Source: Candidatus Parcubacteria bacterium (GTDB taxonomy: Bacteria > Patescibacteriota > Minisyncoccia > JAHIHE01 > JAGLIN01). From it: 43,237 nt of DNA. A program made the position numbers and the translations under genes. Every line of letters begins with the position of its first letter. The first letter of the stretch is position 1. Positions 13,721-20,826 of the stretch are shown here, piece after piece. The notes beneath the pieces were generated by a model. The model saw only the letters and a list, made by a program, of their open reading frames with translations. It had not been told where the DNA came from and searched no databases. The stretch covers positions 1 to 43,237 of the forward strand of contig JAGLXN010000032.1 in NCBI GenBank assembly GCA_023132875.1. The letters run 5' to 3'.

Positions 13721-16012
13721 GTGGACATAATCCCAAATAAAAAATCGAATCTCCTATATCAAAAAGGAGATCAAAAAATAAGAGGTGTTATTGACTTACG
13801 CTGTTTTTCTAGTGAGAAAAAGAAAATAGAGAAAGAAGAAAATAAAAAGAAAACCGTTTTTGAAATTATAAAGAAAAAAGATGAAAAAAAAGAACTTATA
13901 AAACAAGCGCCTTCTTTAAAAAACGAACACGGCATTTCTAATAAAATATATAATGCAAACAAAAAATTTAAAATAAAAGCGCCTAATCTATTGCCAAAAA
14001 CCGGATTTTTGACCAAATCAAAATTTAAATTTCCGCTTTTATGGCAAAGATCATTTATCTTTTTTGTTTTAACGGTTGTTATCACGTCGCTTACGGTTTT
14101 TTCATTATCATTTATTCAAAAGGGGATTGAAGAAAGGGGGAAAATCCTCGGAGCAAGCACTCAGGCTTATGATTATCTAAAACAAGCCGGATTATCGGCA
14201 TCAAATCAAGATTTTGAAAATAGCATAAATAGCTTTGATTCCGCAAACTTAAATTTTTCAAATATAAAAACGACAATAGAAGAATTTGGAATAGGCGTTT
14301 CCGGAAGTGTAAGTAATTTGCCGATTAGCACTCCAATTTCAACAGCAAAAAATATTGCAGAAGCTGGAGAAAATATATCTTTGGCTGGAAAAAATATTTC
14401 GGCGCTTCTTGAAAAAATTTCTAAATTAAATAAAGAAAATTTCTTAATAGGTTCTTCATTAAATTTACAAACCAAAATTGGCAACATAGCGCTAAACTTG
14501 AAAAACGCGGAAAATAACTTAGACAAAGTAGATTTAAATTATATTCCGGAAGAATTTCGAGAAAAAATAAAGTTAAGCAAAAAAGAATTACCCGTAATAG
14601 CCAATAATTTTAAAAACTTATCTGAAGATTTTGAGACGATAACCGAGATACTTGGCAATAATAAACCGCAAAAATATTTAATTCTGTTTCAAAATAACAG
14701 CGAAATAAGAGCAACTGGAGGTTTTATTGGAAGCTATGGAATTTTAGACATAGAAAATGGCGAGATAAAGAATTTATTTATTAACGGAATATTCAATCCA
14801 GACGGCCAGCTAAAAGAAAAAATAATTCCTCCGATGCCTATTCAAAAAATAAGCGCCGCGTGGAGCATGCATGACGCAAATTGGTTTTCTGATTTCCCCA
14901 CAAGCGCAAAAAAAGTTGCTCTCTTTTATGAAAAAACGGGAGGACCAACTGTTGACGGAGTTATTGCAATAACTCCCGATGTAATAGAAAAAATGCTGGA
15001 AGTAACAGGACCGATAGAAATGCAAGAGTATGGAACAATTATCAACAAAGAAAATTTTCTAATTAAGGCACAGTTACAGGTTGAAGAATTATACAATAAA
15101 GAAGAAAATAGGCCTAAAAAATTCTTATCAGACCTTGCCCCAAAAATAATTGAAAAATTGGTTAATACGGACAATTTAGATTCACAAGAAAAAATTCAAA
15201 AATATTTAAGTTTTATTGGCGCAATAGAAGAAAGTCTTAGAGAAAAACATATAATATTTTACCACAGAGACCGAGAGATAGAAAATATGATAATCAAAAG
15301 AGAGTGGGGGGGGCAAATGTTAAATTCAAGCGGCAATTATTTAAGCATTGTGCATGCTAATATAAATGGACATAAAACAGATGCTGTTATAGACGAACAA
15401 ATTGACCATAACACTGAAATTTTAAGTGACGGATCGATAATCAACACTATTAGAATTACAAGAAAACATTTAGGCGGAAACAGCGATTTTGACTGGTACA
15501 ACCGCGTAAACTCTGATTATATGAGAGTGTATGTCCCATTAGGAAGCGTTTTGCTTGAAGCTAGGGGACATACAACGCAAGAATACGAACCGCCGATTGA
15601 TTACAGCGATTTCAAAACAGATCCGGATGTTAAAAAAATTGAAGACACTATAAGAATTGATCCTGATTCTAGAACTCATATTTTTGAAGAATCGGGAAAA
15701 ACAGTCTTTGGAAATTGGGTTTATTTAAGTCCGCAAGAAACAGTTGAAGTGACTTATAAATATCGATTGCCTTACAAAATAAATTTCGATTCTTTCACGA
15801 AACCTGCTGATAAATACAGCATACTGATTCAAAAACAGCTTGGAAGTGAAGGAAGTAATTTTATTGGAACAATAAAATTGCCAGACGAGTGGAAAGCGAT
15901 TTGGAGATCGCAAAGCTTGAATATTAAAAATTTCAACGAGAGCATTATAAAAACGAATCTAAAAACTGATAGGGTTTATGGGATCGTGTTTGTGAATAAC
16001 TTAAGTGAATAG
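13721..16012 (+). CDS. DUF4012-domain surface protein
   Basis: 763 residues starting at GTG. The first 108 residues are basic and Lys-rich and would be cytoplasmic. One membrane helix follows (about 110-132). A helical stretch (140-315) precedes the DUF4012 core, which begins QKYLILFQNNSEIRATGGFI (about 317-336) and includes SAAWSMHDANWFSDFP and VDGVIAITPDVIEKMLEVTG. The rest of the protein is beta-rich. DUF4012 proteins are common in Patescibacteria and Actinobacteria near polysaccharide genes, and their biochemical role is not established; the domain is thought to lie outside the membrane. Here it closes the plus-strand glycan block, which supports a role in surface polymer attachment or assembly (inference). 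Confidence 0.85.
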   Translation: MDIIPNKKSNLLYQKGDQKIRGVIDLRCFSSEKKKIEKEENKKKTVFEIIKKKDEKKELIKQAPSLKNEHGISNKIYNANKKFKIKAPNLLPKTGFLTKSKFKFPLLWQRSFIFFVLTVVITSLTVFSLSFIQKGIEERGKILGASTQAYDYLKQAGLSASNQDFENSINSFDSANLNFSNIKTTIEEFGIGVSGSVSNLPISTPISTAKNIAEAGENISLAGKNISALLEKISKLNKENFLIGSSLNLQTKIGNIALNLKNAENNLDKVDLNYIPEEFREKIKLSKKELPVIANNFKNLSEDFETITEILGNNKPQKYLILFQNNSEIRATGGFIGSYGILDIENGEIKNLFINGIFNPDGQLKEKIIPPMPIQKISAAWSMHDANWFSDFPTSAKKVALFYEKTGGPTVDGVIAITPDVIEKMLEVTGPIEMQEYGTIINKENFLIKAQLQVEELYNKEENRPKKFLSDLAPKIIEKLVNTDNLDSQEKIQKYLSFIGAIEESLREKHIIFYHRDREIENMIIKREWGGQMLNSSGNYLSIVHANINGHKTDAVIDEQIDHNTEILSDGSIINTIRITRKHLGGNSDFDWYNRVNSDYMRVYVPLGSVLLEARGHTTQEYEPPIDYSDFKTDPDVKKIEDTIRIDPDSRTHIFEESGKTVFGNWVYLSPQETVEVTYKYRLPYKINFDSFTKPADKYSILIQKQLGSEGSNFIGTIKLPDEWKAIWRSQSLNIKNFNESIIKTNLKTDRVYGIVFVNNLSE

Positions 16013-16017
16013 AGAGA

Positions 16018-16065
16018 AAACGTCAGAGCTTTTCTCAAATTATTTGAAAAAAAGTTGACGTTTAG
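16018..16065 (+). terminator. Hairpin after the DUF4012 gene
   Basis: AACGTCA pairs with TGACGTT, with inner A/T pairing (CTTTT/AAAAG). It lacks a good T-run, so termination here would be weak. Confidence 0.35.
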
Positions 16066-16172
16066 ACTGGTATAGACCCTTTTCCATTATTTCCTTTAAA
16101 TATTGCCATTATAGACAAAATTATTTTAAAAGGAAAATATAGTGGATTTTCTTTTTCTTTTCCGATTGACAC
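16062..16172 (-). CDS. Possible 36-aa small protein
   Basis: Starting at GTG 16172 with GAGGAG about eleven bases before it, the minus strand encodes MSIGKEKENPLYFPF, a hydrophobic stretch (KIILSIMAIF) and KGNNGKGSIPV. The frame stays open upstream to 16274, but that part runs through a CGTGTAACG repeat and is unlikely to be coding. A small membrane-active or toxin-like peptide is possible. Evidence is limited to the ribosome binding site. Confidence 0.25.
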   Translation of the reverse strand: MSIGKEKENPLYFPFKIILSIMAIFKGNNGKGSIPV

Positions 16173-16248
16173 AAATATCACTCTCCTCGTTTTAATTTTA
16201 TCATTACTAAAGAAGTCCGCAAGAAAGTTATCCACAGCCATATCGCAC

Positions 16249-16379
16249 AACGTGTAACGTATAACCTGTAACATAAAATAATTTTAAATATCATATAGAC
16301 ATATCTTACGTTATACGACATTGACACAAAGACTTATTTCCTTAGAATAAAGATAGTTGTTATTCATAATTCATAATTC
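16249..16379. repeat. CGTGTAACG and AATTCAT tandem repeats
   Basis: CGTGTAACGTATAACCTGTAAC lies around 16250-16272 and AATTCATAATTCATAATTC around 16361-16379. They are the same families as 5655-5770 and flank the iscU promoter. Confidence 0.6.
16321..16348 (+). promoter_or_regulatory. Promoter of the IscU/NifU-like gene
   Basis: TTGACA (16321-16326), a 16-base spacer, TAGAAT (16343-16348). The expected leader is about 45 bases before ATG 16400. Confidence 0.55.
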
Positions 16380-16399
16380 GTTATTCTAAATTCCAATTC

Positions 16400-16771
16400 A
16401 TGTATACTAAAAAAGTAATTCAACATTTTACGAATCCGCATAATTATGGTAAAATTGAGAAAGCAGATGCGATAGGAGAGGCTGGGAACCCAATTTGCGG
16501 AGATTTAATGAAAATCTATATAAAAGTGAACAAAAATATTATAGAAAACATAAAGTTTGAAACTCTTGGATGTGTGGCCGCAATTGCCACTTCGTCAATG
16601 ATAACAGACTTAGCTAAAGAAAAAACTTTGGACGAAGCAATGAAAATCAGCAATAAAGATATAGCTAAAAGCCTTGAAGGGCTTCCGCCTATCAAAATGC
16701 ATTGTTCAAACTTAGCGGCCGATGCTTTGCATGATGCAATTGAAAAATATCAAAAAACTATTAAGTCATAA
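16400..16771 (+). CDS. IscU/NifU-type iron-sulfur cluster scaffold protein
   Basis: 123 residues, the size of IscU. Scaffold on which Fe-S clusters are built before transfer to target proteins. The three cluster Cys are present: Cys33 in NPICGDLM with the neighbouring Asp35, Cys58 in LGCVAAIATSS, and Cys102 after His101 in MHCSNLA. The N terminus (TNPHNYGKIE) is also typical. No cysteine desulfurase gene is in the window, so its sulfur source lies elsewhere. Client proteins in the window include endonuclease III. It is followed after 21 bases by the first of four TrbC-like genes, probably by chance. Confidence 0.9.
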   Translation: MYTKKVIQHFTNPHNYGKIEKADAIGEAGNPICGDLMKIYIKVNKNIIENIKFETLGCVAAIATSSMITDLAKEKTLDEAMKISNKDIAKSLEGLPPIKMHCSNLAADALHDAIEKYQKTIKS

Positions 16772-16792
16772 ATTATTAAATATAACACTTAA

Positions 16793-17152
16793 ATGTATTC
16801 CAGTATTAAACATAAAATAAAGCAATTTTCAAAATACTTGTCTATTTTCTCTTTTGTTTCTTTATTTTTTGTAAAAAAAAGTCAGGCTGTTATAACTTTA
16901 ACAAAAATATCAGGCGTCCCCACAAAACCAATTGCCGACATTTTAGATGACATAATAAAATGGATTTTAGGATTTGGACTTATGATTGCGGTAACTTTCT
17001 TGGTTTGGGGAGGAATCAATTATGTAGCATCATCGGGAGACGCCACAAAAACAGAAAACGCGAAAAAGGTTGTAAAATACTCAATATTGGGAGTTCTTGT
17101 TATAGGATTTTCTTACGCGGCCATTATTATGTTGGATGTAATTTTCAGCTAG
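16793..17152 (+). CDS. TrbC/VirB2-like two-helix membrane protein, copy 1
   Basis: 119 residues. A signal-peptide-like N terminus (1-32, ending KKSQA) is followed by a short loop with Pro residues, membrane helix IKWILGFGLMIAVTFLVWGG (about 55-74), the loop NYVASSGDATKTENAKK and a second helix (about 94-117). This is the plan of VirB2/TrbC pilin-like proteins. Three further paralogues follow. They share an I/LxGF...IWGGxxY signature, then SxGDxxK and a Lys-Lys pair before helix 2. A TATAAC box lies six bases before the ATG. Major pilin, or small membrane protein of unrelated role, are both possible; no VirB4/VirD4-type ATPase is in the window. Confidence 0.65.
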   Translation: MYSSIKHKIKQFSKYLSIFSFVSLFFVKKSQAVITLTKISGVPTKPIADILDDIIKWILGFGLMIAVTFLVWGGINYVASSGDATKTENAKKVVKYSILGVLVIGFSYAAIIMLDVIFS

Positions 17153-17183
17153 AAAATTAATAGAAATTGCTATATTTAGAACA

Positions 17184-17260
17184 TAGAAGAATATTTTTTA
17201 TAGCTGTCATTTCAAATCCCGATAGGGTGAGAAACCTACCAGCCGGCGAATTGAGATGAC
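17184..17260. repeat. GTCAT-type repeat, second copy of the 3867-4025 family
   Basis: TAGAAGAATATTTTTTATAG then CTGTCATTTC and CCCGATAGGGTGAGAAA match the reverse complement of 3974-4025 at nearly every base. The other end here is only partly preserved. Confidence 0.7.
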
Positions 17261-17330
17261 AAGATTGTTTTTCCACATTCCAATGTTATAAACAATGTAA
17301 AAATTTAGCAATACAGCAATTTAATATAAT

Positions 17331-17358
17331 TTGACCAAATAATAAAAAAGTGTAATAA
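17331..17358 (+). promoter_or_regulatory. Promoter before TrbC-like copy 2
   Basis: TTGACC (17331-17336), 16 bases, TAATAA (17353-17358), then eight bases to ATG 17367. As at 13686, this would give an almost leaderless transcript. Confidence 0.5.
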
Positions 17359-17366
17359 TAAACATA

Positions 17367-17720
17367 ATGAAAGAAAATAAATTATCAATCTTATTTGCTT
17401 TTTCTGTTTTGACAGTTTTGTTCTTATCTCTAACTAACTCTGTAAGCGCTCAATGGTCAGTTCCTAATAATGTGTTTAGTCTTCCAGAAGATATTGACCA
17501 GGGAATACTAAACCTAACTAATTGGCTTTTGTGGTTTGTCGGACTACTTTCAGTTTTAGCTATAATTTGGGGAGGAATCAATTATATATTCTCTTCAGGA
17601 GACACTCAAAAAGCAGATTTGTCCAAAAAAATAATATATTACGCGCTAATTGGATTGTTTGTTGCCGGTTTTGCTTATGCTATTATGCACGTAATAACCA
17701 CTATGATACTTACACAATAA
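17367..17720 (+). CDS. TrbC/VirB2-like two-helix membrane protein, copy 2
   Basis: 117 residues. A clear signal peptide (hydrophobic to about residue 23, cleavage likely after NSVSA at 28), then WSVPNNVFSLPEDIDQGILN, the helix LTNWLLWFVGLLSVLAIIWGG (about 50-70), the loop INYIFSSGDTQKADLSKK and the second helix to the C terminus. It shares the LNLTNW segment with copy 3 and NVTNW with copy 4. The promoter just upstream suggests that it starts a transcript with copies 3 and 4. About 214 bases with a repeat separate it from copy 1. Confidence 0.7.
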   Translation: MKENKLSILFAFSVLTVLFLSLTNSVSAQWSVPNNVFSLPEDIDQGILNLTNWLLWFVGLLSVLAIIWGGINYIFSSGDTQKADLSKKIIYYALIGLFVAGFAYAIMHVITTMILTQ

Positions 17721-17768
17721 TAAAATTTTTTAGACAAGTTAAAATGTTATTATTAAATTTATAGCGCT

Positions 17769-18119
17769 ATGAAAATAAATAAAAAAAATCTAATAGTGTC
17801 TATAAGCACTGCTTTTTACCTTTTAACCGCAAATTTAGCAATGGCAGCAAGTTCGTGGGGAGCTCCTCCACAACCGGGCGGTGTCCCTATAAATATTGAA
17901 AGCGGATTATTAAACCTGACCAATTGGATTTTAGGATTTGTTTCAATGATTGCTGTTTTGATGGTTATATGGGGCGGAGTGTTATATTTAACTTCAGCAG
18001 GCGATGAAAGCAAAGCGGAAAGCGGAAAAAAGACAGTGACTTATGCGCTTATGGGATTAATTATTGCCGGCTTAGCTTATGGAATAATAAAGGTAATAGT
18101 AGTAAATATTTTAGCATAA
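17769..18119 (+). CDS. TrbC/VirB2-like two-helix membrane protein, copy 3
   Basis: 116 residues. Signal peptide (1-26, ending NLAMA), then SSWGAPPQPGGVPINIESGL, helix NLTNWILGFVSMIAVLMVIWGG, the loop VLYLTSAGDESKAESGKK and the second helix. It is closest to copy 4: both have a WGA and a GVP motif before helix 1. It lies 48 bases after copy 2 and 50 before copy 4, so the three are likely one operon. Confidence 0.7.
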   Translation: MKINKKNLIVSISTAFYLLTANLAMAASSWGAPPQPGGVPINIESGLLNLTNWILGFVSMIAVLMVIWGGVLYLTSAGDESKAESGKKTVTYALMGLIIAGLAYGIIKVIVVNILA

Positions 18120-18169
18120 CAGATTTTTAAATAAAAAATAAATTTATAATTTGAAAGGGGGTGAAAAAA

Positions 18170-18529
18170 ATGAAGAAATTAATTAAAAGTATTTCAGCTT
18201 TGTCAATAATGGCTTTCGCATTCGCTTTTAGTTACAGTACCGCTTTCGCCGCAATTTCCACTTGGGGAGCTACATGCAAACCAGCAGGAGTTCCTACCGA
18301 TATCAGAGCAGCTATTATGAATGTTACTAACTGGATTTTGGGCTTCATTGCAATCGTCGCTACATTGGTAATTATCTACGGAGGCGTCCAATATCTTACT
18401 GCTGGAGGAAATGAAGATAATGTTGGTGCCGCAAAGAAAACTATTTCCTATGGAATTATCGGAATTGTAATTTGTGGTCTCGCATACGCTATGGTAATTG
18501 TTGTTTCTACTGTTATTTTGTCAGCATAA
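18170..18529 (+). CDS. TrbC/VirB2-like two-helix membrane protein, copy 4 (probably abundant)
   Basis: 119 residues from ATG 18170. A GTG at 18161 is in frame but lies within the ribosome binding site AAAGGGGG, which fits the ATG eight bases later. Signal peptide ends STAFA (about residue 27); then AISTWGATCKPAGVPTDIRA with one Cys, the helix NWILGFIAIVATLVIIYGG, the loop VQYLTAGGNEDNVGAAKK and helix 2. Unlike its neighbours it has a strong ribosome binding site, a TATAAT box at 18145-18150, more C-ending codons (ATC, GTC, TAC, GCC) and a strong terminator. These are signs of a highly expressed protein, so it may be the main structural subunit among the four. Confidence 0.72.
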   Translation: MKKLIKSISALSIMAFAFAFSYSTAFAAISTWGATCKPAGVPTDIRAAIMNVTNWILGFIAIVATLVIIYGGVQYLTAGGNEDNVGAAKKTISYGIIGIVICGLAYAMVIVVSTVILSA

Positions 18530-18558
18530 TAACTACACGATTATATCTATATTTAAAA

Positions 18559-18587
18559 GAAAGGCAAATATTCGCCTTTCTTTTTTT
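18559..18587 (+). terminator. Strong Rho-independent terminator after the TrbC-like genes
   Basis: GAAAGGC pairs with GCCTTTC around an eight-base loop and is followed by seven T. Confidence 0.88.
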
Positions 18588-18739
18588 ATAATTTAAAAGA
18601 GTAACAATAACACTGTTTTCTTAATACAAAAAATTGGCTTAATGCTTAAAAATTATGATTTGGATTTTTTGAGTTGTTGTTTTACGAGATAAAAGTTTTT
18701 ACCATTATTTTGTTAGTATAAAATATCATAATTTTATTC

Positions 18740-18771
18740 AAAAAAGAGAGATAAGTAGTTCTCTTTTTTTT
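18740..18771 (-). terminator. Terminator of the minus-strand glycan operon
   Basis: AAAAAAGAGA pairs with TCTCTTTTTT. Because it has A on one side and T on the other it can act in both directions; it lies just past the last gene of the minus-strand operon. The 150 bases between it and the previous terminator hold nothing else I can identify. Confidence 0.65.
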
Positions 18772-18787
18772 GGTTGGATTGTAAAAC

Positions 18788-20026
18788 TTATTTAAACTTT
18801 TGATAAATTGTCATTAAGTTACATGAAGTATAAAATAAATAAGTGGCTATTAATGAAACTAAAGAACCTTTAACTCCATAATGAGGAATTAAAATAATGG
18901 AAAGCGAAATATTTAATAGTAAACTAACATTCATAAAAACTACTCTTTTCTTTATAAGTCCCATATAATCTGAAAATCTTACTAGAAAAGTGTTTATCCC
19001 TGCCAAAAAAAAGTATGCTATCCCAATTCTCAATAAACTAACTAAACTTAAATATTCACTTTCATAGAAATAGATAATCATATGCTTTGAAAAAATAAAA
19101 ATAAACGAGAGTATAAAAATATAAATAAGTATTAAAAAAATAAAGTATTTTGTAAAAATTCTGATCAATTTATCTTTATTTCCAGTATCAATTTCAGAAA
19201 AAAGAGGAGCGATTCCCATTCCGAGAGAGAGAGGAATTATATTTATTCCCCTGTTTAAATATTTTATAATACTGAATTCAGCAACCCAAGAAAAATTACC
19301 GAATATACTAAGAAGAATTACATTAACTTCCCTTAATAAAATACCAGATCCGGATGATAATAAAAAAAAGGAGGATTCTAAAAAAACTCCCTTTTCTAAT
19401 ATTACGGTTTTTTGATAACTGACTTTCTTAAAAAATAACCATCTAACAAAAGAAGAGCTTATTATCAAACCAATTAAGTAAGATAATAATAAATACTCAA
19501 TGGTAAAACTATATATTATTGGAATTAATAGTGCTATTACCGATACAAAATTTTTTACAAAACTTGAAATAGCTAAATATTTATTCCGATGTATAGCATT
19601 AAAAAAAGTATAAAAATCTAAATAATAAGTCAAAAAGCAAGCTATTGTAATTATAATCAGCCAAATATTATATGGAGATTTATCAAAAAATAAAAATAAC
19701 AAAATAGAAAATAGAATACATAAAATAAAATTAATTCTTCTAAAATATTTATAAGAGTTTACAGCAGGAGAAATATCTTTGGTTGTTTTGATTATTCTTG
19801 AAATTCTTCGGGCAATAGCTCTATTAAGTCCAAAATCAGTAAACACTTGAATGAATAATATTAAAGAAAGATAATAATTAAACTGTCCAAAAAAATCTTT
19901 TGTAACAATTAATGGAAGAGAAATAATAAAAAGACCAAAAAGAGCATCAAGCAAATTAGCAACAAATGCCCAAATAGTTTCTTTGTTGTTTTTTTTTATA
20001 ACCCAGTTTCTTAACTCCTCCTTCAT
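18788..20026 (-). CDS. Wzx-type polysaccharide flippase
   Basis: 412 residues, almost wholly membrane-embedded with about 12 helices, the layout of the O-antigen/teichoic-acid flippase family in the MOP superfamily. It starts MKEELRNWVIKKNNKETIWA; helix 1 includes LLDALFGLFIISLPLIV, and the following FGQFNYYLSLILFIQVFTDFG resembles the conserved second-helix region, with FGLNRAIARRISR after it. It would move the lipid-linked oligosaccharide made by the operon to the outside. Its ATG overlaps the TGA of the kinase-like gene before it (ATGA), so the two are coupled. It is the last gene of the operon. Confidence 0.85.
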   Translation of the reverse strand: MKEELRNWVIKKNNKETIWAFVANLLDALFGLFIISLPLIVTKDFFGQFNYYLSLILFIQVFTDFGLNRAIARRISRIIKTTKDISPAVNSYKYFRRINFILCILFSILLFLFFDKSPYNIWLIIITIACFLTYYLDFYTFFNAIHRNKYLAISSFVKNFVSVIALLIPIIYSFTIEYLLLSYLIGLIISSSFVRWLFFKKVSYQKTVILEKGVFLESSFFLLSSGSGILLREVNVILLSIFGNFSWVAEFSIIKYLNRGINIIPLSLGMGIAPLFSEIDTGNKDKLIRIFTKYFIFLILIYIFILSFIFIFSKHMIIYFYESEYLSLVSLLRIGIAYFFLAGINTFLVRFSDYMGLIKKRVVFMNVSLLLNISLSIILIPHYGVKGSLVSLIATYLFYTSCNLMTIYQKFK

Positions 20027-20826
20027 AATTTATGATGCTTAATTATTTTTTTACTCCTTAAATGTTTCCAAAATTCTGGTTTGTTTAAACTATATTTATC
20101 TAAACAATTCAGAATCTTTTTTTTATTCTCTCCATAATCCTTCAACATTTTATTTAATAATGTAAACTTATCAAAGTTCTTAAAATAAATTTCGGAATCA
20201 GAATAATCAATAAAATAAACCTTGCCGCTTATTAAATATATGTTATCTGGAGTAAGATCGCCATGAATTAAGCATTTATTTTTTGATCCGTATAGAATAT
20301 TGAGTGAAAAGGAGATTTTTTCAAAAATATTAAAAATTTGCTTTTTTGAGTATTTGCCATGTTTTATTTCTATAGACAAACTGGGCACTTTTATAAAAAA
20401 ACATTCTGTAAAATTTTTATGGAAAATAAAAGATGGAAGATTTATTGCTGTATCATTGTTATAATATTCTGAAAAATATTTTAATTCTCTTTCAAGAATA
20501 TTTTTATTGTCAAACTTCTTCTTAATTACCAGTTTTTTATGAGTATCTTTACTTAAAGTAACTACACTTGGATAATTTCCCGTTCCAATTCTTTTAATTA
20601 AAAATTTGTTATTAAAATTTTTTGAAAATAACAAATTTATTTTAAGCTTAAAAAACACTAAAGCAATAATATAAATAAAGGATTCAAAAAAGAAGAGCAG
20701 TATTTTTGGTTTAAATACTGGGCGAAATAAAAAAAATCTATAAAAGATTTTAAATGTTTCAAAATCATTTCTGATTAAATATTCATTTTCAACTAATTTT
20801 GCAACTTTTAACTTTAGATATTTCAT
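20023..20826 (-). CDS. Kinase-fold protein (WaaP/RIO/APH-like), probable glycan or lipid kinase
   Basis: 267 residues. The protein-kinase-like fold is shown by a Gly-rich loop (RIGTGNYPSVV, 79-89), a Lys-rich strand LVIKKKF (99-105), Glu114, the catalytic loop IHGDLTPDN (His188, Asp190, Asn195) and the metal-binding FIDYSD (Asp207). This is the pattern of small-molecule and lipopolysaccharide kinases such as WaaP rather than of Ser/Thr kinases. A hydrophobic stretch (41-66) may attach it to the membrane. It overlaps the previous gene by 38 bases and the flippase gene by 4. By context it may phosphorylate a sugar of the lipid-linked glycan before export (inference). Confidence 0.7.
   Translation of the reverse strand: MKYLKLKVAKLVENEYLIRNDFETFKIFYRFFLFRPVFKPKILLFFFESFIYIIALVFFKLKINLLFSKNFNNKFLIKRIGTGNYPSVVTLSKDTHKKLVIKKKFDNKNILERELKYFSEYYNNDTAINLPSFIFHKNFTECFFIKVPSLSIEIKHGKYSKKQIFNIFEKISFSLNILYGSKNKCLIHGDLTPDNIYLISGKVYFIDYSDSEIYFKNFDKFTLLNKMLKDYGENKKKILNCLDKYSLNKPEFWKHLRSKKIIKHHKL

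Noticed and set aside
16228-16236. Perfect DnaA-box sequence TTATCCACA.
   Set aside because: It is a single copy with no cluster of boxes, no dnaA or dnaN gene and no AT-rich unwinding pattern beyond the general background; no origin is claimed.
16062-16274. 70-residue minus-strand frame.
   Set aside because: Its first half runs through the CGTGTAACG repeat; only the last 36 codons after a ribosome binding site were kept as a weak candidate.
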